Source: Actinomycetota bacterium | Lineage (GTDB): Bacteria > Actinomycetota > Acidimicrobiia > Acidimicrobiales > Ilumatobacteraceae | NCBI GenBank assembly: GCA_005790505.1 | Contig: SXUP01000019.1 | Location: 1-64,000 of the forward strand | DNA length: 64,000 nucleotides | Direction: 5' to 3' | Shown here: positions 53,229-62,305 of the stretch, in pieces | How the letters are laid out: each line of letters opens with the position of its first letter | Numbering within the stretch: position 1 is the first letter of the stretch | Made by a program: the position numbers and the translations under genes | Notes under the pieces: model-generated | Seen by the model: only the letters and a program-made list of their open reading frames with translations | What the model was told of the DNA's origin: nothing | Databases searched by the model: none

Positions 53229-53639
53229 ATGATCGAATCCGATGCTCCAGAGCCGACGCTCGCTCAAATAGTTGGAGGCGAGGATTTCTTTATCTCGCTG
53301 GTTGATCGTTTTTATGATGGCGTGAAAGATGACGATGTGTTGATCACGTTGTATCCCGACGGAGTCGACACAACTGCAGCGCGTCGGCGTTTGGCGATGT
53401 TTCTGGAGCAATACTGGGGCGGGTCTGATGCCTACTCGGCAGAACGGGGTCACCCGAGGTTGCGAATGCGGCATGCTCCTTTTGTAATCGGGGATAAGGA
53501 GCGAGACAGATGGCTGGTGCATATGTTGGCTGCCCTTGAAGTTCAGGTTGCATCGTTACCGGAGCAGGTGCGTCAAAGTGTTCACCAACAGTTCGTGGCT
53601 TACGTAAAAAACGCTGCTGATCATTTACGCAACGCCTGA
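53229..53639 (+). CDS. glbO: Truncated haemoglobin, group II (trHbO)
   Basis: This 136-aa globin has the group II features: FYDGVKDD near the N-terminus, YWGG (about residues 62-65), the proximal histidine in RMRHAPF (about residue 81) and the conserved Trp at position G8 (RWLVHM, about 95). GlbO binds oxygen and may supply it to terminal oxidases or detoxify NO and peroxide. It ends 4 bp from the convergent SpoU gene. Pairing with an enoyl-CoA hydratase is not an established link. Confidence 0.92.
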   Translation: MIESDAPEPTLAQIVGGEDFFISLVDRFYDGVKDDDVLITLYPDGVDTTAARRRLAMFLEQYWGGSDAYSAERGHPRLRMRHAPFVIGDKERDRWLVHMLAALEVQVASLPEQVRQSVHQQFVAYVKNAADHLRNA

Positions 53640-53642
53640 TGT

Positions 53643-54449
53643 TTATTTTGACGGGGCAAAAACGTGAAGCGCGATAGCCGCTGCAGCCCCGACATTAAGT
53701 GAATCGATGCCGGCATTCATGGCGATGCGCGCACGGTACGTGGCCATTGAAAGAACCTGCTGGCTGAGACCGTTTCGTTCTGACCCAAGCAGCAAAGCAA
53801 TTTTTTTGGTTGAGGGACTGATATTGCGTAAGTCTGTTGCGCTGCAATCAGGCGTAAGTGCAATCGTTGAAAATTCTTGTTGGTGTAGCAATGAAACAAA
53901 ATCAAGACCCGACTCGCACTTTGCAAAAGGTAGTTGCAATGCAGTCCCCATGGACACTCGGAGGGCGCGGCGAGCAAGTGGGTCTGCGCTCGTGGAATCT
54001 AAAATCAAAGCGTCCCAACCCAGAGCAACGGCACTGCGCATGATGGCACCAAGATTGGTTGGATTATCTACTTCTTCAAGGACAACTATGTGGGTACTCT
54101 CCTCACAGAGTTGTCTCGCATTGCGCAGAGCAGGTCGCCGAAATAATCCAGTGGCATCAAGTGGAACACCGAGACCGGTGACGATTCCGCGTGTCTTGTC
54201 ATCGGCTACGTAGATCGCAACATCGGATGGAAACCGTTGCAATAAGTTCGCCGCCACTTTTTGAGCGCACAGAATAGCAATCGGCTCACAACCAGCGAGG
54301 TGAGCCCGTTCAACTACTAGTTCTCCTTCGGCGACAAAAAGGCCTGCGCCGACGGTTTCAAGGCGGTTGGATTTGCTGGCAAGTTGCCGGTCTCTCCATC
54401 TGAAGGCATCAAGTCGAGAATCTCCAATGTCTGTGACATGAGTAATCAC
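53643..54449 (-). CDS. SpoU/TrmH-family RNA 2'-O-ribose methyltransferase
   Basis: This 268-aa protein has an N-terminal substrate-binding (L30e-like) domain and a C-terminal SPOUT knot domain with EEVDNPTNLGAIMRSA (about residue 145), ALLLGSERNGLS (about 224) and NVGAAAAIALHVF. It should methylate a ribose in tRNA or rRNA using S-adenosylmethionine. I chose the GTG at 54449, 4 nt after the menB stop; the frame extends to 54530 but overlaps menB and is not family-like. The target base is unknown. Confidence 0.9.
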   Translation of the reverse strand: MITHVTDIGDSRLDAFRWRDRQLASKSNRLETVGAGLFVAEGELVVERAHLAGCEPIAILCAQKVAANLLQRFPSDVAIYVADDKTRGIVTGLGVPLDATGLFRRPALRNARQLCEESTHIVVLEEVDNPTNLGAIMRSAVALGWDALILDSTSADPLARRALRVSMGTALQLPFAKCESGLDFVSLLHQQEFSTIALTPDCSATDLRNISPSTKKIALLLGSERNGLSQQVLSMATYRARIAMNAGIDSLNVGAAAAIALHVFAPSK

Positions 54450-54453
54450 CGCT

Positions 54454-55356
54454 CTAGTACAGCCACGGAAACTCCGACCAATCTGGATCACGCTTCTCGA
54501 GGAATGACTGGCGTCCCTCTTGGGCCTCATCGGTCATATATGCGAGACGGGTTGCCTCCCCGGCAAAGATTTGTTGACCAACAAGACCATCATCAAGCAT
54601 ATTAAAAGCAAATTTGAGCATTCGCTGCGCCATCGGGCTTTTGGCATTTATTTCGGCTGCCCATTCAAGTGCAACCTTTTCCAAATCAGCATGTGGAACT
54701 ACCGCATTGACCATTCCCATTTGATGTGCTTGCTCCGCCGTATATTCTCTGCCTAGAAAAAAAATCTCGCGCGCAAATTTCTGTCCGACTTGTCGTGCCA
54801 AATACGCAGATCCATAACCACCATCAAATGACGCAACGTCTGAATCGGTTTGCTTAAATCTTGCGTGCTCCTTGCTGGCAAGTGTTAGGTCACTAACAAC
54901 GTGCAAACTATGTCCACCTCCTGCGGCCCAACCAGGTACAACACTGATGACAATTTTCGGCATGAAACGAATGAGTCTTTGAACTTCCAAAATGTGCAAA
55001 CGACCCGCTCGACCTGATTCGATTGTGTCAGCAGTTTCTCCATCGGCATATTTGTAACCATCGCGTCCACGGATTCGTTGGTCACCGCCACTACAAAATG
55101 CCCAGCCTCCATCTTTGGGGGATGGGCCATTGCCGGTAAGCAAAACGCAACCGACATCGGTGGTTGATCGAGCGTGTTCTAGCGCCGTGAAAAGTTCGTC
55201 GACGGTGACTGGACGAAATGCGTTGCGCACTTCTGGTCGATTGAATGCGATTCGGACGGTTCCTTGGGCGACGGCACGGTGATACGTGATGTCATTGAAA
55301 GAAAATCCAGGAACGGTTGCCCACGCTGCTGGGTCAAACAATGGCGAGATAGTCAC
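54454..55356 (-). CDS. menB: 1,4-dihydroxy-2-naphthoyl-CoA synthase
   Basis: This 300-aa crotonase-fold enzyme closes the naphthoquinone ring in menaquinone synthesis. FCSGGDQRIRGRDGY (about residues 86-100), VVPGWAAGGGHSLHVV and QTDSDVASFDGGYGSAYLAR (with the catalytic Asp and Tyr) are diagnostic, as is the C-terminal EGRQSFLEKRDPDWSEFPWLY. No other men genes are in the window. It starts at GTG and is the first gene of a two-gene unit with the methyltransferase. Confidence 0.95.
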   Translation of the reverse strand: MTISPLFDPAAWATVPGFSFNDITYHRAVAQGTVRIAFNRPEVRNAFRPVTVDELFTALEHARSTTDVGCVLLTGNGPSPKDGGWAFCSGGDQRIRGRDGYKYADGETADTIESGRAGRLHILEVQRLIRFMPKIVISVVPGWAAGGGHSLHVVSDLTLASKEHARFKQTDSDVASFDGGYGSAYLARQVGQKFAREIFFLGREYTAEQAHQMGMVNAVVPHADLEKVALEWAAEINAKSPMAQRMLKFAFNMLDDGLVGQQIFAGEATRLAYMTDEAQEGRQSFLEKRDPDWSEFPWLY

Positions 55357-55400
55357 GGCTCTATTATTCTACGCCAAGCGTCGATTTATGCAAAACAAAG

Positions 55401-55406
55401 TAGTCT
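55401..55406 (+). promoter_or_regulatory. -10 hexamer of the FMN reductase gene (leaderless)
   Basis: TAGTCT ends 6 nt before the GTG at 55413. Confidence 0.45.
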
Positions 55407-55412
55407 TGTTGT

Positions 55413-55949
55413 GTGCCAAAAACAGTTCTTTGCCTCGTAGGCTCTCTCCGCCAAAACTCGTTTAATAGTTTGATGGTTGCGGCGCTGCCTGAGTTTGCCC
55501 CTCAGGACACAGTGTTTGTGTGGTTTGATGTGGCCCAGATTCAGCTCTACAACCAAGATCTTGATACTGATACTCCTCCGGATGCGGTGGCGGCATTACG
55601 GATAGCAGTCACCCAAGCAGATGCAATTGTTATTGCAACCCCTGAGTACAACCACAGTATTCCAGCGGTCACTAAGAACTTCATTGACTGGGCGTCGCGG
55701 CCGTTTATGAAAGGTTCGCTGACGAAAAAGAAAATAATGGTTTTGGTGTGTGGCCCCGTGGCCGGGTCTGGATCACATGGCTTGGCAGCGACTCGTCAGG
55801 TTTTGGAATTATTAGGAAACACTGTCAGTTTTGCGCTCGCGATTGGTGAAGCCCATAAAAAAGTAAAAGATATTGATGGTCAAGCAACCGTTGTTGACTC
55901 AGATCTTGCTCAACAGTTGCGCGCAGGAGTGACTGAACTACTGGTGTGA
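55413..55949 (+). CDS. NADPH-dependent FMN reductase family protein
   Basis: This 178-aa flavodoxin-like protein has the FMN phosphate loop GSLRQNSFN (about residues 10-18) and the TPEYNHSIPAVTKNFIDW motif (about 77-94) typical of NADPH:FMN/quinone reductases. It may reduce quinones, azo dyes or chromate; the native substrate cannot be read. The start is GTG 55413. It is divergent from menB and converges on the carboxyltransferase gene with a 4-bp gap. Confidence 0.9.
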   Translation: MPKTVLCLVGSLRQNSFNSLMVAALPEFAPQDTVFVWFDVAQIQLYNQDLDTDTPPDAVAALRIAVTQADAIVIATPEYNHSIPAVTKNFIDWASRPFMKGSLTKKKIMVLVCGPVAGSGSHGLAATRQVLELLGNTVSFALAIGEAHKKVKDIDGQATVVDSDLAQQLRAGVTELLV

Positions 55950-55953
55950 TTAA

Positions 55954-57786
55954 TTACCATGTGTCAATCATTGGTCGTTTTTTGCCATTGCGCGGGGGCG
56001 CTGTCGGACAGGATTTTAAAATTCCAAGTATTCGTTGTCGGGTGTCGGCCGGATCAATTACATCATCAATCTCGACATGACTCGCCATATTTAGGGCATT
56101 GCCTCTTTCGTACGCTGACGCAATGAGTTTGTCTTCAAGTTTCTGACGCTCGTCTGGATCGAGCGTCGCTTCGAGTTCTTTACGAAAACCCAATCGCACC
56201 GCGCCCTCTAATCCCATTCCACCAAATTCACCCGTTGGCCAAGAGAGTGTCGCGATCTTGGAATGGAAACTCCCGCCCGCCATCGCTTGAGCACCGAGGC
56301 CGTACCCCTTGCGCAGAATCACTGTGATCCAGGGAATGGTTGTGCTCGCGGCCGTCACAAACATGCGCGAAAAATGTCGCACTTGAGCAGTTTCTTCTGC
56401 TTCAGGGCCGACCATAAAACCAGGAGTATCACACAACGAAATCAGCGGTAGATCGTAGGCGTCACATAATTGCACGAAGCGAGCAGCCTTGTCAGCAGCA
56501 GGTGAATCAATTGCCCCTCCTAGATGTGCTGGATTATTGGCAATCACACCTATCGGCTTGCCCTCAATGCGCATCAGAGCGGTCAGTATTCCGATGCCAA
56601 ATGTTGGTCGTAACTCGAGCACAGAATCAATATCACCAAGAGCGTCCAAGACAGTTCGTATGTTGTAGACCCGAGTTCGTTGCTCTGGAACAAGAGCCCT
56701 CATTGATTCGTCGCTGTGTCGAGAAAAAATTCGTGTTGAACCCTGAAAGTATGAGAGGTACTTCTTGGCCATTACCACGGCTTCTGCTTCGTCGGTGACG
56801 CGAATATCTACAACGCCGTTGGAAGTCTGCACATCTATCGGGCCGATATCGGTGGGGAGAACTTTTCCGAGACCGCCACCTTCAATCATGGCTGGTCCAG
56901 CCATGCCGATGTTTGAGTTTTGGGTTGCAATGATGACATCACAACATCCAAGTAGTGCTGCGTTGCCTGCGAAACAATATCCAGAAGCGATACCAATGGT
57001 CGGGCTTAATCCTGAGAGTTGGGCAAAAAGTGCAAATGCCATCGTGTCAAGGCCTGCAACTCCAGGAGAGTCCGTGTCGCCTGGACGTCCACCCCCGCCT
57101 TCGGCAAATAAAATCACAGGCAATCTCAAATCATGGGCAAGCGAAAAGAGGCGGTCTTTTTTGCGGTGATTCAAAAATCCTTGAGTGCCCGCAAGCACCG
57201 TGTAGTCATAAGATACGACAGCACAGCGGGACGCATCGGTGCCAAATGCATCAGCATTTATGGTTGCAAGACCACCAACAAGGCCGTCTGCAGGCGTGTT
57301 CTCAATCAGGTCTTGTAAATCTCGTCGTTGTCGCTGTGCTGCAATTGCAAAAGATCCATACTCTATGAAAGACCCGTCATCAACTAGGTCTGCAATATTT
57401 GCGCGGGCAGTTCGTTGACCTTTTTTTGCTCGCCGCTCTACAGCCTCGGGTCGTGCGGCATCAGAGGTCAGACTGCGGCGGACTTTGTAGCGGGCAAGGT
57501 CTGCACGCTCCGAAGGCTGTGTTGGTGTCGTTGCTTTTGTCGTGACTGGATCAACGGATCCTGGCGTGATTGTCAAAATAACCTGCATAGCAGCAACTGT
57601 GTCTCCGGCTTTGACATAAATTTCGTTGATCGTCCCACTCACGCCAGAAACAAGTGAGTGTTCCATCTTCATTGACTCAAGCACGCCAACTTCTTGGTCT
57701 GCTGAGACATTGTCACCTACCTCAACAGAAACCCGAACCACCGTTCCAATAACTGGCGAAGTGATCGTGTGAAGACGTAAAGACAC
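55954..57786 (-). CDS. Biotin-domain and carboxyltransferase fusion (acyl-CoA carboxylase)
   Basis: This 610-aa protein begins with a biotinyl domain (residues 1-75) whose biotin-attachment lysine is in the ESMKMEH motif (about residue 40). A full carboxyltransferase of the fused alpha-beta type follows (about 100-590): SFAIAAQRQRRDLQDL, GYCFAGNAALLG, NSNIGMAGPAMIEGGGLG, DTPGFMVGPEAEE and AGGSFHSK. It should carboxylate an acyl-CoA using a separate biotin carboxylase not seen here. The biotin domain at the N-terminus is less usual than at the end of the carboxylase subunit. The start is GTG. Confidence 0.85.
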   Translation of the reverse strand: MSLRLHTITSPVIGTVVRVSVEVGDNVSADQEVGVLESMKMEHSLVSGVSGTINEIYVKAGDTVAAMQVILTITPGSVDPVTTKATTPTQPSERADLARYKVRRSLTSDAARPEAVERRAKKGQRTARANIADLVDDGSFIEYGSFAIAAQRQRRDLQDLIENTPADGLVGGLATINADAFGTDASRCAVVSYDYTVLAGTQGFLNHRKKDRLFSLAHDLRLPVILFAEGGGGRPGDTDSPGVAGLDTMAFALFAQLSGLSPTIGIASGYCFAGNAALLGCCDVIIATQNSNIGMAGPAMIEGGGLGKVLPTDIGPIDVQTSNGVVDIRVTDEAEAVVMAKKYLSYFQGSTRIFSRHSDESMRALVPEQRTRVYNIRTVLDALGDIDSVLELRPTFGIGILTALMRIEGKPIGVIANNPAHLGGAIDSPAADKAARFVQLCDAYDLPLISLCDTPGFMVGPEAEETAQVRHFSRMFVTAASTTIPWITVILRKGYGLGAQAMAGGSFHSKIATLSWPTGEFGGMGLEGAVRLGFRKELEATLDPDERQKLEDKLIASAYERGNALNMASHVEIDDVIDPADTRQRILGILKSCPTAPPRNGKKRPMIDTW

Positions 57787-57822
57787 AACCTCAGGTTTAG
57801 CCCAAAACAGACTGTGCCGGTA

Positions 57823-58368
57823 CTAGTCAAGGGCGTCAGCGACGCGTTGCGACCAATCTATTGATTCAGTCGACGTACCTGTTTCGTGAAGTTCGGCTCG
57901 CTGTCGCGCCAGTTCAAGAGCAGCTTGGGCAAGATTGCTGGGCAATGTAGCCGCAATCTGATTGCGAAGGTGGGTAGCCAAGGCAGGACTTTTTCCCTGA
58001 GTAGATACTGCAATAACAACATCACCATCCCGATGAGTTGCCGCTAAGTAGAAAGAGCAACGCTGCGGATCATCAGCAGAGTTAACCCAGATTCCTGCGG
58101 CGTCTGCTTCGTCGTAAATCTGTTGGTCAACAAGATGATCACCCGTTGCGGTGATCACCAACTGAAACTTGAGCGCATCACCATTCAGATAGGGGCGATC
58201 CACAACCGTCACATTGGTCATCGCTCGTAATTCATCCGTCACGCTTGGTGCAATAACAGTGACGAGCGCCCCTTGATCAGACAAAGCATGAGCCTTGCGG
58301 GTGGCTATTGGTCCACCGCCGACGACAAGCACTTTTCTGCCGCGCAGGTCAAGCATGATGGGCAACAT
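57823..58368 (-). CDS. Precorrin-2 dehydrogenase / sirohydrochlorin ferrochelatase-like (Met8/CysG N-terminal)
   Basis: This 181-aa protein has the Rossmann motif VVGGGPIATRKAHAL (about residues 15-29) and the STQGKSPALATHLRNQI stretch (about 131) of the CysG N-terminal domain. It oxidises precorrin-2 to sirohydrochlorin with NAD and may insert iron. The C-terminal part is shorter than in fungal Met8. It lies 8 bp after cobA and completes siroheme synthesis for the reductase two genes upstream. Confidence 0.92.
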   Translation of the reverse strand: MLPIMLDLRGRKVLVVGGGPIATRKAHALSDQGALVTVIAPSVTDELRAMTNVTVVDRPYLNGDALKFQLVITATGDHLVDQQIYDEADAAGIWVNSADDPQRCSFYLAATHRDGDVVIAVSTQGKSPALATHLRNQIAATLPSNLAQAALELARQRAELHETGTSTESIDWSQRVADALD

Positions 58369-58376
58369 CGGACCAA

Positions 58377-59114
58377 CTATTTAACGTTCACAAGTTGAGC
58401 AAGTTGAAGCGGGTCTCTGAGGTCCAAGCCTGCAACTGCACCAATCACAATCACGCTTGGAGCATGAGCACTAACAAACACTGCTTCGTGTAACTGCATG
58501 CGTAAGACCGTTTGCTCGTCGCGGGTACCTTTATGCACAATTGCAACAGGGGTAGATGCATCTAGCCCCCCTGCCATTAACTCTGTGGCAATACTTGCTA
58601 GCCGTTCGGTGCCCATCAAGATGACAAGAGTTGAGTCCGTGCGAGCATGTGCACGCCAGTCAACCGACTGAGACCCTTGCGCGCAGTGACCAGTCACGAC
58701 AGTGACTGCTCGAGAGACAAGTCGATGTGTGACAGGAATTCCAGCTGCCGCAGGAACAGCAAAAGCAGATGAAATGCCAGGGACAATCGTAAATGCAATT
58801 CCGGCACGAGCAAGGGCTTCTGCCTCTTCACCACCGCGTCCAAAAACAAAAGGGTCTCCACCTTTGATGCGAACCACTACGTCATGTTGGCGACCCAGAG
58901 AAACGAGTAAGTCATTGATGAGCTCTTGAGTGTGACTCGTGCCGGGACGCTTACCAACGTCAATGAGTTCGGCAGTTACACATGCCAGCGCAAGAATTTC
59001 AGCAGAGACCAACCTGTCAAAAACCACGACATCAGCACATTGCAAAAGTGATAATGCTTTGACGGTGAGTAATTCAGGATTCCCAGGTCCGGCTCCGACT
59101 AAATGTACGGTCAT
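58377..59114 (-). CDS. cobA: Uroporphyrinogen-III C-methyltransferase
   Basis: This 245-aa SUMT enzyme adds two methyl groups from S-adenosylmethionine to uroporphyrinogen III, giving precorrin-2. VGAGPGNPELLT at the N-terminus, RIKGGDPFVFGRGGEE (about 82) and PGISSAFAVPAAAGIPVTHR (about 114) are diagnostic. It is separate from the Met8-like domain rather than fused as in CysG. The ATG overlaps the upstream reductase stop (ATGA), indicating coupling. Confidence 0.94.
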   Translation of the reverse strand: MTVHLVGAGPGNPELLTVKALSLLQCADVVVFDRLVSAEILALACVTAELIDVGKRPGTSHTQELINDLLVSLGRQHDVVVRIKGGDPFVFGRGGEEAEALARAGIAFTIVPGISSAFAVPAAAGIPVTHRLVSRAVTVVTGHCAQGSQSVDWRAHARTDSTLVILMGTERLASIATELMAGGLDASTPVAIVHKGTRDEQTVLRMQLHEAVFVSAHAPSVIVIGAVAGLDLRDPLQLAQLVNVK

Positions 59115-60901
59115 ACTGCACACTCAGAATCACCGACTGCCGCAACAAAGGGTCCGGTTTCGTCGTAATCGACAAAGAAATCAGGATTTGCTTCTGGGGT
59201 TGGAAAGTGGTCAAGGTCGCGCAAGTCGCTCGCTATTGCATCCGCTCCACCGACACGATCCATCCATTGGCGAAATGTTTCAGCAGAAACTCGTTCGTTG
59301 GCAAAACGACGAACAACTCGGGCAACTGCCTCTGGTGCGGCTTTTGCCGGAAGACGCAATGCTTTTTCGCCGAAGTGAATCTGCTCTTGACCTACGTATC
59401 CGCCCAGCAACATCTGATATCCGGGCGCTGCTTGACCGTGAGCACGACGTTCTGCCCCAAAAAATCCGATGTCAGAAGCATGATGTTGGCCGCAACTATT
59501 TGTGCAGCCCGAGATGTTTATTCGAACCCCACCAACTTCGGCAAGTCCTTCTTCTTCCAAAATATCTCCGATTGCTTTTGCAAGTCCGCGTGACTGTGTG
59601 ACTGCAATGTTGCAGGTGTCTGAGCCAGGGCAGGCTACGACATCTCGAGCCAACTCGGCTCCTGGTCGAGCCATTCCAATAGCGTCGAGGGCGCCATACA
59701 AGCGGGGCAATTGGTCGTTGCTCAACGCCCTAAACACGACATTTTGCCGATTTGATAAGCGCACATCAGAATTTAGTTCACGCTGAATACTGGCAAGAGC
59801 CAAGAATTGTGCGGCAGTTATATCGCCAAGGGGAGCATAAGCAACAGCGGAAACTGTGCCATTGGCGGTGCCGCGAATCACGCTTGTCTGGACCCAACGT
59901 TCGTATGGATCTTTTGCTCGCAATTGAATGCTTACTCCTTGACCAACGGCTGTTATCTCTCCCGTCAGCGCTCGACCTGCTGGTGCATCACCAGCAGCAA
60001 CTACTTCTGGTGGTATCCCTCCAGGCCATGACGAAGACGCAGGCAATGTCGTGCGTATTTTCATAACGCGACTACGGACTTCGTCAATGCCAATCTGATC
60101 AACGACCCACTTCAGGCGAGCGCGAAGTTTGTTGTCGCGATTGCCGGTTTGTTCAAATACCCGAAGTGTGGCTTCAATTGTTGGCAGCAAGTCTTCTCGC
60201 GACGTAAAATCTTCGAGTGCTAAGGCGGGATGAGGAGTGGCTCCTAGTCCACCTGCAATATAGACACGAAATCCTTGCTCAATGGACCCGTCGGAGTTTT
60301 GACGCGATGTTGCAATCACCCCGAAGTCATTGAACATTGCTTGACCACAATCCGTTGAGCAACCAGAAAAGTTCACCTTGAACTTACGGGGGAGTCTCTG
60401 CCCAAGTGGGTTGCGTACAAAATGGCGAAACGTTGCTTCTGCCCATGGCGTGACATCGAGTTGTTCGTGGGGACATGCGCCTGCCAAGTGACAAGCCATT
60501 ACATTGCGCACCGTGTCTCCGCACGATTCGCGAGTAGTGAGTTCAACTTTGGCAAGTTCTCTTAGAAGATCGGGTATGCGAGTGAGTTCGACGAAGTGAA
60601 ACTGAATGTTTTGTCGTGTCGTGATGTGTCCCCAACCGCGTGAATATTGGGTCGCAAATGTTGCCATCAATTCAAATTGTTCGGGAGTAATAGACCCCGC
60701 AGGCAACTTGATGCGCACCATTTGGCTCGTACCGCCTTGGCGTTGTCCGTAGATGCCGTTGTTCAAACGCATCACCCGAAACACATCTTCTGCAATTTCT
60801 CCTGCAAGGTATTGATTTATGGCGATTTCAAAACGCTCAATGTCGGCGTCTTGTTCAGCACCCAAGTCTCGGTGCGGAGTTATTGCTGGGGGTATTGCCA
60901 T
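59111..60901 (-). CDS. Siroheme [4Fe-4S] nitrite/sulfite reductase
   Basis: This 596-aa enzyme has the two ferredoxin-like/NiR-SiR repeats and the [4Fe-4S]-siroheme cysteines Cys424, Cys430, Cys466 and Cys470 (C-x5-C and C-x3-C). Substrate-contact arginines lie in the TRQNIQFHF (about 95) and SNRQNVVF (about 383) segments. It performs a six-electron reduction of nitrite or sulfite with reduced ferredoxin. Sequence alone does not separate NirA from SirA; no nitrate-assimilation or sulfate-activation gene is nearby. It precedes cobA in the same operon. Confidence 0.92.
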   Translation of the reverse strand: MAIPPAITPHRDLGAEQDADIERFEIAINQYLAGEIAEDVFRVMRLNNGIYGQRQGGTSQMVRIKLPAGSITPEQFELMATFATQYSRGWGHITTRQNIQFHFVELTRIPDLLRELAKVELTTRESCGDTVRNVMACHLAGACPHEQLDVTPWAEATFRHFVRNPLGQRLPRKFKVNFSGCSTDCGQAMFNDFGVIATSRQNSDGSIEQGFRVYIAGGLGATPHPALALEDFTSREDLLPTIEATLRVFEQTGNRDNKLRARLKWVVDQIGIDEVRSRVMKIRTTLPASSSWPGGIPPEVVAAGDAPAGRALTGEITAVGQGVSIQLRAKDPYERWVQTSVIRGTANGTVSAVAYAPLGDITAAQFLALASIQRELNSDVRLSNRQNVVFRALSNDQLPRLYGALDAIGMARPGAELARDVVACPGSDTCNIAVTQSRGLAKAIGDILEEEGLAEVGGVRINISGCTNSCGQHHASDIGFFGAERRAHGQAAPGYQMLLGGYVGQEQIHFGEKALRLPAKAAPEAVARVVRRFANERVSAETFRQWMDRVGGADAIASDLRDLDHFPTPEANPDFFVDYDETGPFVAAVGDSECAV

Positions 60902-60985
60902 CGGGACTCGTTCCTGTTTTGTCCTCTAAATCCGACTAACTTGGTCAAGATTAGCAGGACATGTACCCGAGAGCAACGGAAGAGC

Positions 60986-61240
60986 CTAAATGTTGGGGTC
61001 ATGACCTATTTCTCGCAAGGCATCAGTAAGTGCGTGGCGTAGTCGCATCGTGTGTTGAGGAAGAAGATGAGCGACTAGTCCTTGACCAGGACGCCCGACT
61101 TCTTCAATCGTGAGCACCACTCTAGGTACCGTGTCGTCGTAGTCGTCACTGATTGCTACAGCCCAAGACAACAAAGAGGCATCCTCGATGCCTTCGAGGT
61201 CAGATTGGCTGAAGGGGTAATCGTCAATTGATCTGCGCAT
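60986..61240 (-). CDS. Small acidic protein of unknown function
   Basis: I do not recognise this 84-aa protein. It is acidic, with EGIEDASLLSWAVAISDDYDD in the first half and QHTMRLRHALTDALREIGHDP in the second, and has no membrane segment or signal peptide. It sits 7 bp after the 2OG-Fe(II) oxygenase gene and 84 bp before the reductase gene on the same strand, so it is probably co-transcribed with the oxygenase. Confidence 0.6.
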   Translation of the reverse strand: MRRSIDDYPFSQSDLEGIEDASLLSWAVAISDDYDDTVPRVVLTIEEVGRPGQGLVAHLLPQHTMRLRHALTDALREIGHDPNI

Positions 61241-61247
61241 GTTGTAA

Positions 61248-62216
61248 TTATGCCACTACGGGGGGAGTGCGCTCAGAAATTTGATAGTCACTCACTTGGG
61301 TGTCATCTGCTCCGAGATCCTCAAAATTGTCGTAGGCCCGAGCAGCCATAAAATTTCGCCACGGAATCGGGCGATAGCGAACGCTAGAGGTGCAAAGTTC
61401 GGGGATTGGTTCAATAATCGCATCTCGTTGTGGGTTGGCAAAATAGGGAATACTGAACCGACGTTGTGTGGTCATTGGAAGAACGCGATGCACGGCAGCG
61501 CGGTATCGATCGTTTGTCCACGCTTGCATCATGTCGCCAAGGTTGACAACAATCGTGCCCGCTGTGGGCGCCACATCAATCCACCCATTGTCTAGCGACT
61601 CTGTTTGCAACCCACCAGTGTTGTCTTGCAACAATAATGTCAGTACTCCTGGGTCGGTGTGATGTCCTAGAGCGGTTTCTCCCAAGCTGGCGAGTCCATC
61701 ACGCTCATCCTTTGGAACAGGGTCGCCGATTGGATAGTGATTGAGCCGAACTGTGCTACTTGTTCGGGCACAAGATGTAAGTGTGCGCGAAGTGGAAGAT
61801 AACTGTAGTGCGTCGTGCAGTAGGGACAGAGTTCGATCCGCCAAGATGCTGAACGAATTGAAAAAATCAACCATGACTTCTCGAAATCCGGGAAGATCTG
61901 CCGGCCATTGATTGCGAGCATCAAGAAGTTTTTCTGTGGGGTCGATGAAGTCAAGCACCTCTTTGTTGTCACGTTTGCGTTTTGTCAATTCGCGATCAAA
62001 GTATCCAAGGGGGTTTTCTTTGGATCGCATAATCGATGTGCGTACCGAGCGATCAGCATCAAAAAAGCGTCGTGTTTGAGTCCATGTTTGAGCGATTAAA
62101 TCGTCGAGTCCATGACCACTCAGTAAAAAGAAACCGTGGTCGCGACATGCCGCATCAAGCGACTGCATTGAGACGGCGGAGGGGTCAGAGATATCTACAG
62201 TCGGGACTGCGGTCAT
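61248..62216 (-). CDS. 2-oxoglutarate/Fe(II)-dependent oxygenase, isopenicillin N synthase-like
   Basis: This 322-aa protein has a DIOX_N-type N-terminal domain (ACRDHGFFLLSGHGL, about residue 25) and a jelly-roll core with the iron ligands H-T-D in LGHHTDPGVLTLL (about residue 190) and His in AAVHRVLP (about 250), followed by the 2-oxoglutarate-binding RRFSIPYF. It resembles gibberellin-oxidase and IPNS-like enzymes widespread in bacteria. The substrate is unknown. It begins a leftward gene run that leads into the reductase operon. Confidence 0.9.
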   Translation of the reverse strand: MTAVPTVDISDPSAVSMQSLDAACRDHGFFLLSGHGLDDLIAQTWTQTRRFFDADRSVRTSIMRSKENPLGYFDRELTKRKRDNKEVLDFIDPTEKLLDARNQWPADLPGFREVMVDFFNSFSILADRTLSLLHDALQLSSTSRTLTSCARTSSTVRLNHYPIGDPVPKDERDGLASLGETALGHHTDPGVLTLLLQDNTGGLQTESLDNGWIDVAPTAGTIVVNLGDMMQAWTNDRYRAAVHRVLPMTTQRRFSIPYFANPQRDAIIEPIPELCTSSVRYRPIPWRNFMAARAYDNFEDLGADDTQVSDYQISERTPPVVA

Positions 62217-62283
62217 GACCCAATGTTTGCACAGCAGGTGCTAGGAGCACCCCGTGACATCCTGCTACCAGTCGCATCTAGGT

Positions 62284-62298
62284 TGATAACGGTTCTCA
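62284..62298. promoter_or_regulatory. Zur-like box upstream of the metal ABC transporter
   Basis: TGATAACGGTTCTCA has the TGAxAA-N3-TTxTCA dyad of actinobacterial zinc-uptake regulator sites. It overlaps a TTGATA -35 at 62283-62288, which is spaced 17 bp from a TATGCT -10 at 62306-62311. Confidence 0.65.
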
Positions 62299-62305
62299 TT
62301 ACTGT

